Below, piece after piece: positions 23,875 to 35,824 of a DNA stretch of 64,000 bases. The position numbers and the translations under genes were made by a program. Below the pieces are notes generated by a model that searched no databases, was not told the origin of the DNA, and was given only the letters and a program-made list of their open reading frames with translations. The stretch lies in contig CM065298.1 in assembly GCA_032871835.1 (NCBI GenBank), positions 15,877,096 through 15,941,095 of the forward strand. The letters run 5' to 3'. The number at the start of each line of letters is the position of its first letter. Positions within the stretch are counted from its first letter, which is position 1. Origin of the DNA: Dipteronia dyeriana. Its lineage: Eukaryota; Streptophyta; Magnoliopsida; Sapindales; Sapindaceae.

Positions 23875-24065
23875 CTTCATTTTAGTCATTAATGTAACCT
23901 GAAATTATAATTATATGTTTATTTTTTGATTACATCAAATGTAAACTAAAATCTTCCAAATTCTTGTATGAGTGAGAATCAATCCCATGACCTATCGCAC
24001 AACAATTTCCAATTCTAACCAATTAAGTTAATATCTAGTAATCTAACAACTACCAAGTTACTAGT
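23875..24065 (-). mobile_element. tRNA-derived SINE-like repeat, copy 2
   Basis: It matches 19780-19985 closely (for example the 20-nt run TCCAAATTCTTGTATGAGTG in both). On the minus strand, A-box-like AATTGGTTAGAATTGG and B-box-like GGGATTGATTCTCACTC are better preserved than in copy 1. Confidence 0.45.
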
Positions 24066-24089
24066 AATTTGGTAAAGCCAATTCACGAA

Positions 24090-24810
24090 GGTTAGGGACC
24101 ACTACCCAACGTTGTTCGATGTAAATGGGTTGGAAATGGTGGCTTTTGTCACTTTTTTAGATCGGTGTTTCAAGACTAGTGGTGACAATTTGGACCGAGC
24201 CTGGAAGGCCCAACCTGTTTGGTCTAGTAAATTAATAGGCCATGCCAGGTTTTGGCTCAGGCCTTGCTTCATAATTAAGGCTTGTAGGCTTCTTGTGGAC
24301 CAGCTTAATAGGTCGGCTAGAAGGTTATGTACGTGGACTAGCTTAATAGGTTTGTAGGCTTCACAGGCGGCTTGTGGACTGGCTTAATTGGTCGGCTAGT
24401 AGGCTCATGCCTTGCTTCATAATTGATGTGTGTAGGCTTCACAGGTCGGCTTATGGACCAACTTAATAGGTCGGCTAGTAGGTTATATATGTTGGCCAGC
24501 TTAATAGGTTTGTAGGCTTGTAGGCTTCTTGTGGACCAGCTTAATAGGTCGGCTAGTAGGTTATATATGTGGACCAGCTTAATAGGTTTGTAGGCTTCAC
24601 AGGCGGCTTATGGACCAGCTTAATTGGTTAGCTAGTAGGCTCAGGCCTTGCTTCATAATTGAGGTGTGTAGGCTTCACAGGCCGGCTTATGGACCAACTT
24701 AATAGGTCGGCTAGTAGGTTATATATGTTGACTAGCTTAATAGGTTTGTAGGCTTCACAACCCGACTTGTGGACCAGCTTAATTGGTCGGCTAGTAGGTT
24801 ATATATATAT
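24090..24810. repeat. VNTR-bearing repeat, copy 1
   Basis: It begins GGGACCACTACCCAACGTTG and ends in a short (TA)n. It contains six or more copies of a phrase like GACCAGCTTAATAGGTCGGC followed by TAGTAGGTTATATATG, interleaved with GTAGGCTTCACAGGC. The same head and phrase recur at 28740-29140. An 81-codon open frame at 24112-24357 has no recognised domain. Confidence 0.85.
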
Positions 24811-24814
24811 ATAT

Positions 24815-25265
24815 GCACGATTTAACAAAGTTCAATTTGTAGTGATGTAGTGATATGGTTAAGTCACTCAAATTTTTCATTGTAACTTGGTTCAAAACAT
24901 AAAAAAAAAACATTTTTATAAAAATTAAAGGGCCCGTCCTGTAAGTGTTTCAGTTTCCATTTAACAAAGTTCAATTTGTAGTGATGTAGTGATGTGGTTA
25001 AGTCACTCAAATTCTTCATTGTAACTTGGTTCAAAACACACAAAAAACATTTTTACAAAAATTAAAGGGCCTGTCCTGTAAGTGTTTCAGTTTCGAATTC
25101 TGAAAACGCATCTGGTAGCATATACTAAAAGCTGTATTTTGAAATATACACAATTCAACAAGTTCAATTTGTAGTGATGTGGTTAAGTCACTAAAACTCT
25201 TCATTGTAACTTGGTTCAAAACACACAAAAAACATTTTTACAAAAATTAAAGGGCCCGTCCTGTA
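24815..25265. repeat. Tandem triplication of a 130-180 bp unit
   Basis: Three consecutive copies of a unit running from AACAAAGTTCAATTTGTAG through TTCATTGTAACTTGGTTC to GTCCTGTAAG(T/C)GTTTCAG. They start near 24825, 24963 and 25153. A fourth partial copy is at about 29143-29240. Each unit ends with the tip of a family B MITE (GGGCC(C/T)GTCCTGTAAG), so the MITE tip seems to have been triplicated together with its flank. Confidence 0.85.
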
Positions 25266-25647
25266 AGCGTTTCAGTTTGAATTCTGAAAAAACGTCTGGT
25301 AACATATACTGAAAGCTGTATTTAAAAAATAAAAACGGAAAAAATGCGTCTGGTAGTTTAACCGAAAACTATTAAAAATTGAAATATCAATTTTGGCATT
25401 TTGTTTGATATTATTACAACTACAAACAAATCGATACATAATTAACCAATATAATTTTTGTATTATAATTTTAAATTAAACAAAAGTAACAATATATCAA
25501 AAAATGAATTAACCAAAACTAAACTCTTAAATTATAAATAAATAATTACAATATATATTATTATATAATAAAAATATAATTGTATATATTATATTATTAT
25601 AATATGTAATAATATATATAATATATATAATATATTAATAATATTAT

Positions 25648-25685
<38 letters not shown>

Positions 25686-25724
25686 ACGAATGCTTTTAGT
25701 TCTAGTTGGAAATAAATTATTCTG

Positions 25725-25775
<51 letters not shown>

Positions 25776-27150
25776 TATATATATATAAGAGGGATACTTT
25801 GGTCATTTAAAAATCTTGTCACGTCTTGTCTTAACCATATCAAACGCATAACAGTACAATTAATAGTTTAAAAAATGATTTTTTTTACATAAAAAAAGTG
25901 ATAAACAAAATGAAAAACAAAAAACAAAAAACAAAAAACAAGTATTTTAGGCCCCGTCCTGCAGCTGTTTTTCAGTTCGTTTTCGTTTTTTGTTTTTCAA
26001 AAACAATTTCAAAAACGCGTTCGTTAACCGTTTTTCATTTTATTTTTAAAAAACAAAAAATAAATGAAAAACAAAATTAGTGTTGAAAGTGAAAGATTTG
26101 AAAAGCATAAAATACTTGTTTTTCATTTTTGTTTTTATTTTTCATTTTGTTTTTTATTTTTTTATATATAAAAATTTATTTTTTTGTACTATTAATTGTA
26201 CTGTTATACATTTAATAAGGTTAGGATAACATAAGATAAGATTTTCAAATAACCAAAGTGTCCCTCATATATATATATATATATGTTATATATAATAATA
26301 TATATATTATAATATACATAAAATATAATATATTTTATTATAATATATATATATATATATAATATATAATATTATGATTATATATATATATATATATTAT
26401 TATTAAATATAATAATATATTATAAATTCTTATATATATAATAAAAAATATATTATTTATTACATATATATATAAATTATAATATTTATATATATATATA
26501 TTAATACTATATATATATATATTTATAATGTTATTATATACAATAATATATTATATAATATTATTATATATAATATATATATTAATATAATATATATAGT
26601 TGTATTTGTATTATAATATATATATTGTAATTATTTATTTTAGTTTAAGAGTTTAATTTTTATTAATTCATTTTTTGAATTAATTTTTGATGTGTTACTT
26701 TTGTTTAATTTAAAAATTAAAATACAAAAATTATATTGGTTAATTATGTAATCAATTTGTTTATAGTTGTAATAATATTAAACAAAATGCCAAAATTGAT
26801 ATTTTAATTTTTGATAGTTTTCTGTTAATCTACCAGATGCGTTTTTTCCGTTTTCATTTTTAAAATAAAGTTTTTAGTATATGACAAACGCATTATCAGA
26901 ATTCCAAACTGAAACCAAAAACATTTTTTTCATTTCATTTTTATTTTCGAAAAAAAACAACTGAAAAACGCTTACATGATGGTCCCTTATGTTTTTCAAA
27001 TCTTTTACTTTTAACACATGTTTTGTTTTTATTTTTGTTGTTTTTCAAAAATAAAATGAAAAATGGTTAACGAACGCGTTTTCGAAATTATGTTTTGAAA
27101 AATAAAAAAATGAAAACGGACTGAAAAACAGCTGTAGGATGGGAAAAAAA
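25253..27150 (-). mobile_element. Family B MITE copy 2 (outer, reverse), interrupted by copy 3
   Basis: The left end GGGCCCGTCCTGTAAGCG corresponds to the right end of the element at 16443-18034, so this copy is reversed. Its second end, ACAGCTGTAGGATGGGA, is at about 27129-27145. The body is split at about 25950 by another family B element (25951-26987), after which the outer element resumes at TTATGTTTTTCAAATC. The middle is long AT-only sequence. Confidence 0.75.
25951..26987 (+). mobile_element. Family B MITE copy 3, nested in copy 2
   Basis: Starts GGCCCCGTCCTGCAGCTG and ends GCTTACATGATGGTCCC. It is flanked by the 3-bp duplication TTA (25948-25950 and 26988-26990). It is in the same orientation as the copy at 16443 and contains the same arm blocks, with a 400-bp AT-only centre. 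An insertion of a family member into itself gives clear borders for the family. Confidence 0.8.
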
Positions 27151-27527
27151 ACCATTAGTTTACATATATATTTTTTACTTTTCGGTTTATCAGTTTTTTT
27201 TTTATAATTTTCTGAAATCAATCATTATTGGTGGTCGTCGATCTCTAATAGAGGTCTGTTCTTTCGACATCCATTTCATGTTTTTTTTTTATTATTAAAA
27301 TTGTATGGATCTTGGATTTTAATATGAGAGAAATGCAAAAAAGAAAAATATTGAGAGGTATGTTCAATGCCCTTAAATAAAATCTAATGCCCTTAAATTG
27401 TAGGTCTTGGATTTTTATGGCTGGGTTTGTCTGTTGAGTCGAAGAAGATGGACAGTAAGTCTCAAATCACAGTTTAGGCTCTCATAATAAGACAAAAGAA
27501 ATCAACAATGGATATTGGATTTTCAAG
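27150..27527. repeat. Locally duplicated non-coding segment
   Basis: 27205-27370 is repeated at about 29285-29455 (GGTGGTCGTCGATCTC, CGACATCCATTTCATG, ATGAGAGAAATG in both). 27419-27508 is repeated at 28041-28126 (GTTGAGTCG(A/G)AGAAG, CTCAAATCACA). No gene is seen. Confidence 0.75.
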
Positions 27528-27535
27528 GCTGGGCA

Positions 27536-28040
27536 TAGACATGACACTAGTTCCGGTTTCGGGGAAAGGGGAACCGAAACCGAAACCGAAACCGGTTGCG
27601 ACTTTAGGAGGTTTCGGTTCCGGTTCCGGAGGTTCCGGTTCAGCGGTCCCTACGGTTCAATTCCCTCCTTTTTTTATATTTAATCTTATGTAATAAAAAA
27701 AATATACATGTAAAATTATAAATGCATTGTATTGGGTCACCCGAAAATAAAATAACATAAATAAATGACAAATTAAAAAATAAAATTAAAATAAAATTAA
27801 AATAAAATAAAAATATGTAAAAAAAATAAAAAAAATAAAAAAAATATTGTGGAACCGCCTGTTCGAACCAGAACTGGAACCGCCAGTTCCTATCTAGTTC
27901 AAACCGGACGGTTCCTTAAAGAAAGGAACTGAAACTGGAACCACCCCGGTACTTGTTCCGGTTCCGGTTTTTCCGGTTTTGTTCATCGATTCGAACCGAA
28001 CCGAACCGAACCGAACCGAACCGAACCGATGTCATTTCTA
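27536..28040. mobile_element. hAT-like MITE with CCGAAA-type interior, copy 1
   Basis: 505 bp. The outer ends are TAGACATGACAC and, on the minus strand, TAGAAATGACAT. It is flanked by the 8-bp target duplication GCTGGGCA (27528-27535 and 28041-28048), the length made by hAT transposases. The interior has clusters of CCGAAA, GGTTCC and CCGAA repeats. A longer relative with the same kind of ends is at 30342-30863. Confidence 0.8.
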
Positions 28041-28119
28041 GCTGGGCACGTGTGTTGAGTCGGAGAAGTAGATAGTAAATCTCAAATCACACTTTAGACA
28101 TGCATAAAGAGACAAAAAA

Positions 28120-28640
28120 TCAACACAATATGTCTCGAAAAGATTTAAAAAGTCTCGGAAAGATATAAAAGTCTCAAAAACTATATGAAAAGTCTCGAAA
28201 AAACCAGAGAAAATTTTGATTTTTTTCCTGATAATTTTCGAGACCTTTCAAGTAATTTTGGTAATTTTCAAGCATTTCCAAGACTTTTGGTAATTTTCGA
28301 GACATTATGGAAAAATGAATTTTTTTCGAGACTTTTAGTAATTTTCGAGAGTTTCTAATCAAAAATTAAATTGTTCGAAACTTTTGGTCATTTTCAAGAT
28401 TTTTTTTGTAGTTTTCGAGACTTTCTGGGTACAAATAAATTTTTTTGAGACTTTCTGGGTAAAAATGAAAAGTCTCAAAAAAATTTATTTTTACCGAGAA
28501 ATTCCCGAAAATTACCAAAAGTCTTGGAAATACTTGAAAAGTCTTAGGAATGATCTGAAAGGTCTCAAAAATTATATGAAAAGTCTTGAAAATACTTGAG
28601 AAGTTCTAAAAATCACTTGAAAAGTCTAACAAATTACTTG
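28120..28640. repeat. Inverted arrays of an AAGTCTCGAAAA-type minisatellite
   Basis: Copies of a 20-30 bp unit containing AGTCTCGAAAA occur in one orientation (28125-28210), then as the complement (TTTTCGAGACTTTTGG, 28245-28470), then again in the first orientation (28467-28640). A 19-nt palindromic junction sits near 28455-28490. Open frames of 60-70 codons here are repeat-encoded. Confidence 0.85.
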
Positions 28641-28739
28641 ATTTTTTTTCCCATTTTTTTTTCAACTTCTTCTTAATCAGCCTCCAATGGCGGCCGATTT
28701 TGACCTTCAGACCTCCAATGGAGTTTCACCCCATTAACA

Positions 28740-28832
28740 GGCCAGGCTTTGGCTCAGGCCTTGCTTCATAATTGAGGCTTATAGACTTCATAGGCCGGCT
28801 TGTGGACCAGCTTAATAGGTCGGCTAGTAGGT

Positions 28833-28893
<61 letters not shown>

Positions 28894-29101
28894 GACCGCT
28901 ACCCAACGTCGTTCGATGTAAATGGGTTGGAAATGGTGGCTTTTGTCACTTTTTTAGATTGGTGTTTCAAGACCATCGGTGGCAATTTGGATCGGGTTGG
29001 AAGGCCCAACCTATTTGGTCTGGTAAATTAACAGGCCAGGCCTGACCCGACCCGACCCGACTGAAATGCTTGTGGACCAGTTTAATCGGTCGGCTAGTAG
29101 G

Positions 29102-29144
<43 letters not shown>

Positions 29145-29145
29145 A
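28740..29145. repeat. VNTR-bearing repeat, copy 2
   Basis: It matches parts of 24095-24810: the head GGGACCGCTACCCAACGTCG, GGTTGGAAATGGTGGC and the GGTCGGCTAGTAGG phrase. It contains (TA)n tracts at 28833-28890 and 29104-29139, and a GACCCGACCCGACCCGAC run near 29043. Confidence 0.85.
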
Positions 29146-29459
29146 TTTAGCAAAGTTCAATTTATAGTGATGTGGTAAAGTCACTCAAACTCTTCATTGT
29201 AACTTGGTTTAAAACCCACAAAAAACATTTTTACAATTTTTTCTTTTAAATACCATTATTTTACATTTTTTTTTTACTTTTCGGTTTTTCAGTTTTTTTT
29301 TTATTTTTTGGAATCAATCGTCATTGGTGGTCGTCGATCTCCAATGGAGGTTTGTTCGTTCGACATCCATTTCATGTTGTTTTTTTTATTTATTAAAACT
29401 GTATGGATCTTGGAGTTTAATATGAGAGAAATGTAAAAAGAAAAATATTAAGAGGTAGT

Positions 29460-30333
29460 GGGAAAGACCAAGAACTTGATGGATTTATGTTAAATAAGCC
29501 CTAAAATTGGATTGAAGTGCTTAACGAGACTAAGATATTGCATTGAGTGGTTCGAAAAAGGTTGCATCGATTCCCTAGTGTTTTCCTCCCATATATTCAT
29601 CATTATGTGTGTTGTTGTGCTTAGTCTAGTTTTATTTACAAGTTGCAATATAGTTTAATTCAAATCTGAATCGTTTCATCAAATTAAGCATTATGCAATT
29701 TAAAATTTCACGCACTTAGAGTAGATTTAATTTAGGTTAATTAGCATTCAACCATTAGAATCACCGATCCTATTAAATGAACTTTCTTTTAAATTGAACA
29801 TAAGATTTTTACTGCATCACCAAACCAAGAGACGAATAAAACCTTCTCAAGTGGTCACCCATCACACTAAGACAAGCAAGTCATCGTGCAAGCAAAGATG
29901 TTTCCGATCAATCAAACGGAAATGAATTACAACACACAAAACCACACTTAAATCTAATAATGGAGTGTACGTGTGATCATGAAGAGAATGCACACATAAA
30001 CAATAAGGTAAGAATGCATGTCAATACAAATGCATGAAAGTGTGTATGTGTGTGTGTGTGTGCACCTAAACTCTTCATGAGACAAAGTCAAGTGAATATA
30101 TCTTTCGCTCTTGAAGTCACAAAGATGTTTGAAAGCTTGTCAACAAGAACCTAAGCTACCCATTACAAGATCACCCCTGATGTGGTTTGTCATGAAATAA
30201 GCCAATCACAAAATAGAGGTTCTTATAATACTGTTTTGTATCTTTTCAAAAGTAGTATTTCTGTCAACTTTTCCTTTAAAAGTACATATTTTAACATACG
30301 TAAATGATATAATGACCCTGATGCCCTTGAATA
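29460..30333. other. Non-coding region, possible retroelement relic
   Basis: No gene. A (GT)n run lies at about 30048-30061. Ordinary composition and the lack of long frames suggest non-coding transposon DNA, but no ends were recognised. Confidence 0.35.
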
Positions 30334-30341
30334 CTGACTAC

Positions 30342-30863
30342 TAGAGGTGTCCACGGTTCGGTTAAACCTTTCGAAACCGAACCGAAACCGAACCGAAACC
30401 GTCATCTAGAAACCGTAACCGAAACCGAAACCGAAACCATCGGTTACAAAACCGGTTGGAAACCGGTTTCCGGCGGTTCGGTTCGGTTACGGTTATGAAT
30501 TATGAAAAACCGTCCAAAAACCGCCGGTTTTGATAAAAAATAATAAAAAAGTTCAACAACTAATTAAATGCTGACACGTGGCACTTTTTTTTTTTTTAAA
30601 AAAAAAAACCGGACCAAACTGAAACCGAACCGAACCGAACCGAACAGAAAACCTAAAACCGAAACCGAACCGTAACCGAAAACCGTCATAACCAAAACCG
30701 CCCCATTCCGGTTCCGGTTCCGGTTTCGGTTACGGTTACGGTTACGGTTACGGTTACGGTTACGGTTACGGTTACGGTTACGGTTACGGTTCGACCTTTC
30801 CACGGAACCGAAACCGAGGTTCGTAACCGAAACCGAACCGAAACCGAACCGTGGACACCATTA
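30342..30863. mobile_element. hAT-like MITE with (GGTTAC)n interior, copy 2
   Basis: 522 bp. The ends are TAGAGGTGTCCACGG and, on the minus strand, TAATGGTGTCCACGG; both fit the hAT end consensus YARNG. It is flanked by the 8-bp duplication CTGACTAC (30334-30341 and 30864-30871). The interior is rich in CCGAAA and contains about ten tandem GGTTAC units (30728-30788). Open frames encoding Asn-Arg or Val-Thr repeats are artefacts of the hexamer. Confidence 0.88.
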
Positions 30864-30871
30864 CTGACTAC

Positions 30872-33700
30872 CACAGGATGGACGCTCGTAATAGTATGAG
30901 GCTATTGGAGTAGTACAATGATAAGTTAAGTTCATTCCCACAGGGATGCTTAATCTGCCAATTATCTCTAGTTTAGCTTTAATTGGCAATACGAATAGAA
31001 GTGTGTGTTGTGTGTGCAGTAAATGTAAATATTACTATAAATAAGTAAATTATATACAATATTATTTACAAGGATAGAATGGAATAAAGAGATGTGAGAT
31101 GTATGTGGTAACACTAAAAAGATAACTTTACCAAACCAGTCCTTCTAATTAAGCGCTAGACTCACCTAGTCTCCCAAGTGTGCAAGTATATGTTATAGAC
31201 TCATGTCCCTTAAATTGATCTCTACATCCTCTCAAGCATTAGAAATCGCATCCATACATACAAAATATGCATGAATTCATTAAGTGCTTTGGGTCACACA
31301 CAAGAGTCCTATATGTCAGTCTGGTGTATCTCTACCTTACTGATCATATATAGTGAATATTTCGCCGATCATGTAAACGTGTCACCTTTCGGTTCATTCA
31401 CACAACCATTATATCATTTACAAAATGGCCAATCAAGTAAAAGCATTAAGTATACAAAATACCCATATAACAACACAAACACATATAGAGAAACTAAGTG
31501 GTCTTTACGAATAGATCAAATGTTTGGTTACATCATAGTTATAGCATAAAATGGATGGCTTAAAGTGGAAATAAGTTCACCAAACAACTATGTGCATCAA
31601 GTTGATTGTTAGACATTAAGAACATTCAATTCAAGTTAAATGTCCATTCTCTTGATTAAGGAATTCACCAAAATAAATTCATCACACAAACCCAAGCCAT
31701 GGGATGAGTAATTGTGTTTTAAAACAAGACCCATTAAGCACAAGAATATGGAACCAAAGCCTAATTTAGCATATAAATGCATCAACTAATCTTCTCTCAT
31801 TCTTTGGATATGCATTCTCTAACACTCAAATCATTCTAAACATGGCATTGTGGATCATCTACCAACATACAAATAATCATGGAATGCTAAATTACACTAC
31901 TCATAAATTAAATCACTCTACTCATAATCGCATTCATGCATACATATCAATTTCGAACCTCCACACATATGAATATCGCAATAAGAGATTAAATCATGGA
32001 TATAACAAAGAATAGAATAAAACCCAAAGAATTTAAGAACAAACATAATATATAGCACAAGTATAGGTTTACAATATTCCTAAATTGGTGATATACATCA
32101 AAGTAAACAAGATATACAACGAAAAGAGTAATTAAGAGACAACCCTTAAAGAAATCTCCTACAAAGAACTTCTTACTTTCCTAGCTCGAAATTGGTCCAA
32201 AGACCTCTTCTTTCTACTTGTAATCTACTCTAAGATGGGTGGAAGATGTGTTAAGGGTGGTGGTGAAGATGTATGATAAGCTCCCATGGAGGATAAACCT
32301 TAATGGGAACTTGGATCTTTCTCTTATTTAGGGATAAAGATGAAGATGGAAGAAGGATTTGTGTGTGGTGTAAGGTGTGGTCTGTGTAGAGGTAGGAAGT
32401 ATCTCGTGAGGTGGTGTGAATGTCTCCTTATGAGAATGGACAATGGGAAGACTGATTGGTGGAGTGATATGTGATGTGGCTAGCACCAAGGTAAATGAAG
32501 GAAGCACTAAGGAGACATGCATAAGAGACAAGGACATGGCTCCATTCCTAAAATATGAGACAAAAAACAAATCATCCAATAAGCAATGACCAATACCTCT
32601 ATTTAACATAAACTGTAAGCCAAGTTAATATAGCATGGTCTTGCATAAACCAACTTTCTCAATTACTAAGATTATAGTCTTGGCTCAAATGGAATGGTCA
32701 TCCACATCTAAGCCTCAACCTCTTAGATAAACTAGCTTATACACCTCACATTCATTGAGATCACAATAAAACATTAGTGATGAGATTGTACCAATTAAAG
32801 CAATAATTGAGACTAACATGGAATTGAATTAATAAAAGTAGACTAATTAGTTACATATAGTAGTCCAATATGATCACATCAACCCCTTAGCTGAAGGTTT
32901 AGTTACACATCAATGAAGAAAATAAAGGCATAGAAAAGTGGTAGAGAAAACCCATATTGGTCATGTGAGTTCCCTAGACTTGGTGTCCTTCTTCTTCTTG
33001 CCTCAAAATCTTCCAATGATGGATGGTTGATGGGTCAAAGAGGAGTTAAGTGAAAATGAGTGATGTAAATGTATGAAAGACTGCTAGGTCTAAAATCCTC
33101 GTTTGGCTGATACTAGCAAACATAAAATTAAGAGAGGAATTATATGGTATCCAAATAGGGCAATAATCTATCTAGAAAGTCATGCTGGTTGGCTATCGTG
33201 GTCACAACTGTTAAGGTCGTCTAAGACGACACTTCGACCGTGAAAACACTTGATCATCAATTTCACGCTTAGCTTCAACAACAACAATATCGACACTTTA
33301 AACGTGAGATTTCCTGTCGCTTGGAGTGTCGCGGTCTCCTAAAACAACACTTTGACCGCGACAAAGATTTGGCTTGGACGTCGTGCTCTTGCTTGGGAAG
33401 ATGCCACGATCGCGTATGATGACACTTAGACCGTGAGAGTTACTGTCATAAGGTATGTCGCTGTCTACCAAAACGGTGCTCCAGACGTGACACTTCTTCA
33501 ACAAAGCTCCAACTCCTTAATTTACGCTTTATGCACCAAATTCTCCTATTTTAACATGGATGCCCCTACTATTATTGATAAGCCTGCAAAGATCTCATTC
33601 GAGCCATTAAACACTATTTTTCTTGAGAATTGAACATCAAACATAGGAAAGGGGGCCAAAATCTAGTATTGTCATGGCTCGATCATTTGGTCTTGTGTTG
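30872..33700. other. Long non-coding region, probable LTR-type (LARD-like) relic
   Basis: No domain-bearing frame in 2.8 kb of moderately balanced sequence. The phrase GTTCATTCCCACAGGGATG (30928-30946) is typical of repeated non-coding plant retroelements and has a looser parallel at 43790-43830. Between 33190 and 33500 the phrase GTCGCGGTCTCCTAAAAC and its variants recur four times (TAAGACGACACTT, TGACACTTAGACCG). Ends were not found. Confidence 0.4.
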
Positions 33701-35290
33701 CATGGTCTTATACCACGAGTTTGGGCATTTTGTTGTTTTCCAAGTGTGACTTTTGGTCACTCTTTTGACCATAACTCTTTCTAAAACTATTAGAACTTTA
33801 TTCCGTAAATTGGAGTAAAAAGTAGACATCCATATCTATCCAATGATATATCATACGAAATGTTTTGATGTCGTTTGGTCATGTTTTGAACAATTTGAAA
33901 AATCAAGCTAGTGTGTTGTATGAGGTTCGCGGTTCACTTTGTTTGGCCCACCCACGAATTGTCCAGCGAAGTCTTCCCAAGGCTTTTCGATGGACATTAT
34001 CCGTGGGTCACCTAGACGGAATGACCCGTAAAAAAAGTCCAGTGCTTTTCACGGGATAGTCTTCGTGGGTCTTCTGGGCGAACTGACCCGCGAAACCCCA
34101 AATGTGTTTGTCATTATTATCTTTTCACATGCATCACATTTTCCCCACTATAAATTCATTTCTTTCTCATCCTCTTAAAAAAACTCTATGCACAAGTGAA
34201 ACCCTAGAGAGAGAGATTCTTGAGAGAGAGAGATTCTTGAGAGAGAAAGATTCATTTAAGCTTCATTAACTCTCCAAACCCAAAACTCATGAATCCATGA
34301 CATCTTTCTTGCATCGATCATTTATGGGTCTTCTTGATTTCATGACTAGGTAAGTAAGAACTTCTTTGAACATCATTTATTGTTCTTCTTACTCTATATT
34401 AGGTATTTATTGCTTGATTAAATATATTGACTCCTTTTATTGCATATATTTATGAGTCTAAATTACATGGTTGGGTTTGTTTGTGATAACTTGCATCACT
34501 AGGTCATATTTGCCTAGGTAGTTGATCCATTTTGACTGATAATTAGGTTGGCTTTATGCATATATTAAAGTTCATGAATGTTCATGTGAGTTTTTATTGA
34601 CAATTAGGTTGCTAGAGCTTCTCTCTACATCTAGTTGAGTTCTCAGGTATTGGTATGTAGGCATTGTTTAATAACTAGGTTGTTGATTTGCATTATAACA
34701 TCCAACGAGGCATTTTGCGTGTGGTCTTACACATTATTGCATTTTGAATGTTATCACATATTCACTTAGACCTTTAATTCTCTTCATAGAGTCAAAGTTT
34801 TATGGCTTCTAAGTGAAGTGAAGTCTTGCAACCAAGGGTTGGTTGGCAAGCATTTTGCCAAGTGCCACTGTAAAAGGCCTTCGGGTTGACTAAGAGGTGC
34901 TCACGCAAAGAGTAGTGGATCATGAGATATATATCACTAAGGATTGAACCAAGAGTGACGAGTGGTAATGTCCATAGCCTGAGGTTATTGAGAGTGAGAG
35001 TGAGAGTTTATGTATCACTTAAGGGTGTAATTTTCTTTTCATATAGTGGATTTTTTATGGCTCAAGTGGCTAGCGTAGTTAATCCCGTGGTTTTTTTCAA
35101 TTGGAGGGTTTCCACTTAAAAATTAAATGTCTTTTAATTTTCGCACGTTACTTGATTTTTATGATTGTTTGAATAGGGTTTTACTGTTATTATTGACTAA
35201 TTGAAAAAGTTGGTAATAATCGATTAACAACTCAGTCACCCTCTAGGTTGTTTAGACACGCTCAGTTTTATTTTCAAGTGTACCAAATGA
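33701..35290 (+). repeat. Non-coding LTR-like relic, relative of 6366-7300
   Basis: GC-richer start with repeated GGGTC-type phrases (33960-34100: variants of CCGTGGGTC and GAC-CCG). A TATA-like CTATAAATTC at 34149 and a GAGAGAGAGATTCTTGAG tandem at 34206-34250 could mark an LTR promoter and leader. It ends with CAGTCACCCTCTAGG and TTTTCAAGTGTACC. No coding region. Confidence 0.45.
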
Positions 35291-35824
35291 CGATAAACCT
35301 CAAACTAGAGGGACTATTTAATAGAGCAAATTGCACTCAACCTCCCTAAGGTTTGACCTCTTGTATTTAGAAACAACTTTATTATTAACCTGTTGACTAA
35401 TTGTTACCTTTAAAAGATTAAACTACCCATGATCGCTAAATTAAATTAATAAAAAACAAAACAAAAAAGGAATGGATCTCCACAATCCATCTCAAACATG
35501 GATGGTGGAGATCAAATGAAATTTTAAATAATTGAAAATTGAATTGAATTAAATTAAAAATATATAAATTAGAAAAAAACAAAATTTTTAAAACAAAACA
35601 ATTTTAAAAAGCAAATAAAATCGAAAAACTGGAAAAAAAAATATCATTGTTTGTACAGGTGAGATGCATCATGGTCTCCTGTCTCCACACCTGCACCAAC
35701 GATGTTATACCTCTAATTAGAGGGACATTTTAAATAATATTCTTAATATTAATTATTAATTATTATATTCCAAGTGAAATTAGAATTGCCCGTGAAGTTA
35801 GGTTGGAGATTTTATTATTTGGAT
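35291..35824. other. Intergenic region, start of thionin-like duplicate
   Basis: No gene. 35755-35805 (AAGTGAAATTAGAATTGCCC and following) begins the homology with copy 1 of the thionin-like locus at about 21410-21445. The match then breaks where the LINE-containing insertion starts. Confidence 0.5.

Noticed and set aside
30686..30874. Telomere-like repeat or Val-Thr repeat protein
   Set aside because: The unit is GGTTAC, not the plant telomere TTTAGGG, and it lies inside a hAT-like MITE with target duplications.
32328..32609. 93-codon minus-strand frame
   Set aside because: His/Thr/Pro-rich with no domain, inside a long non-coding repeat-like region.
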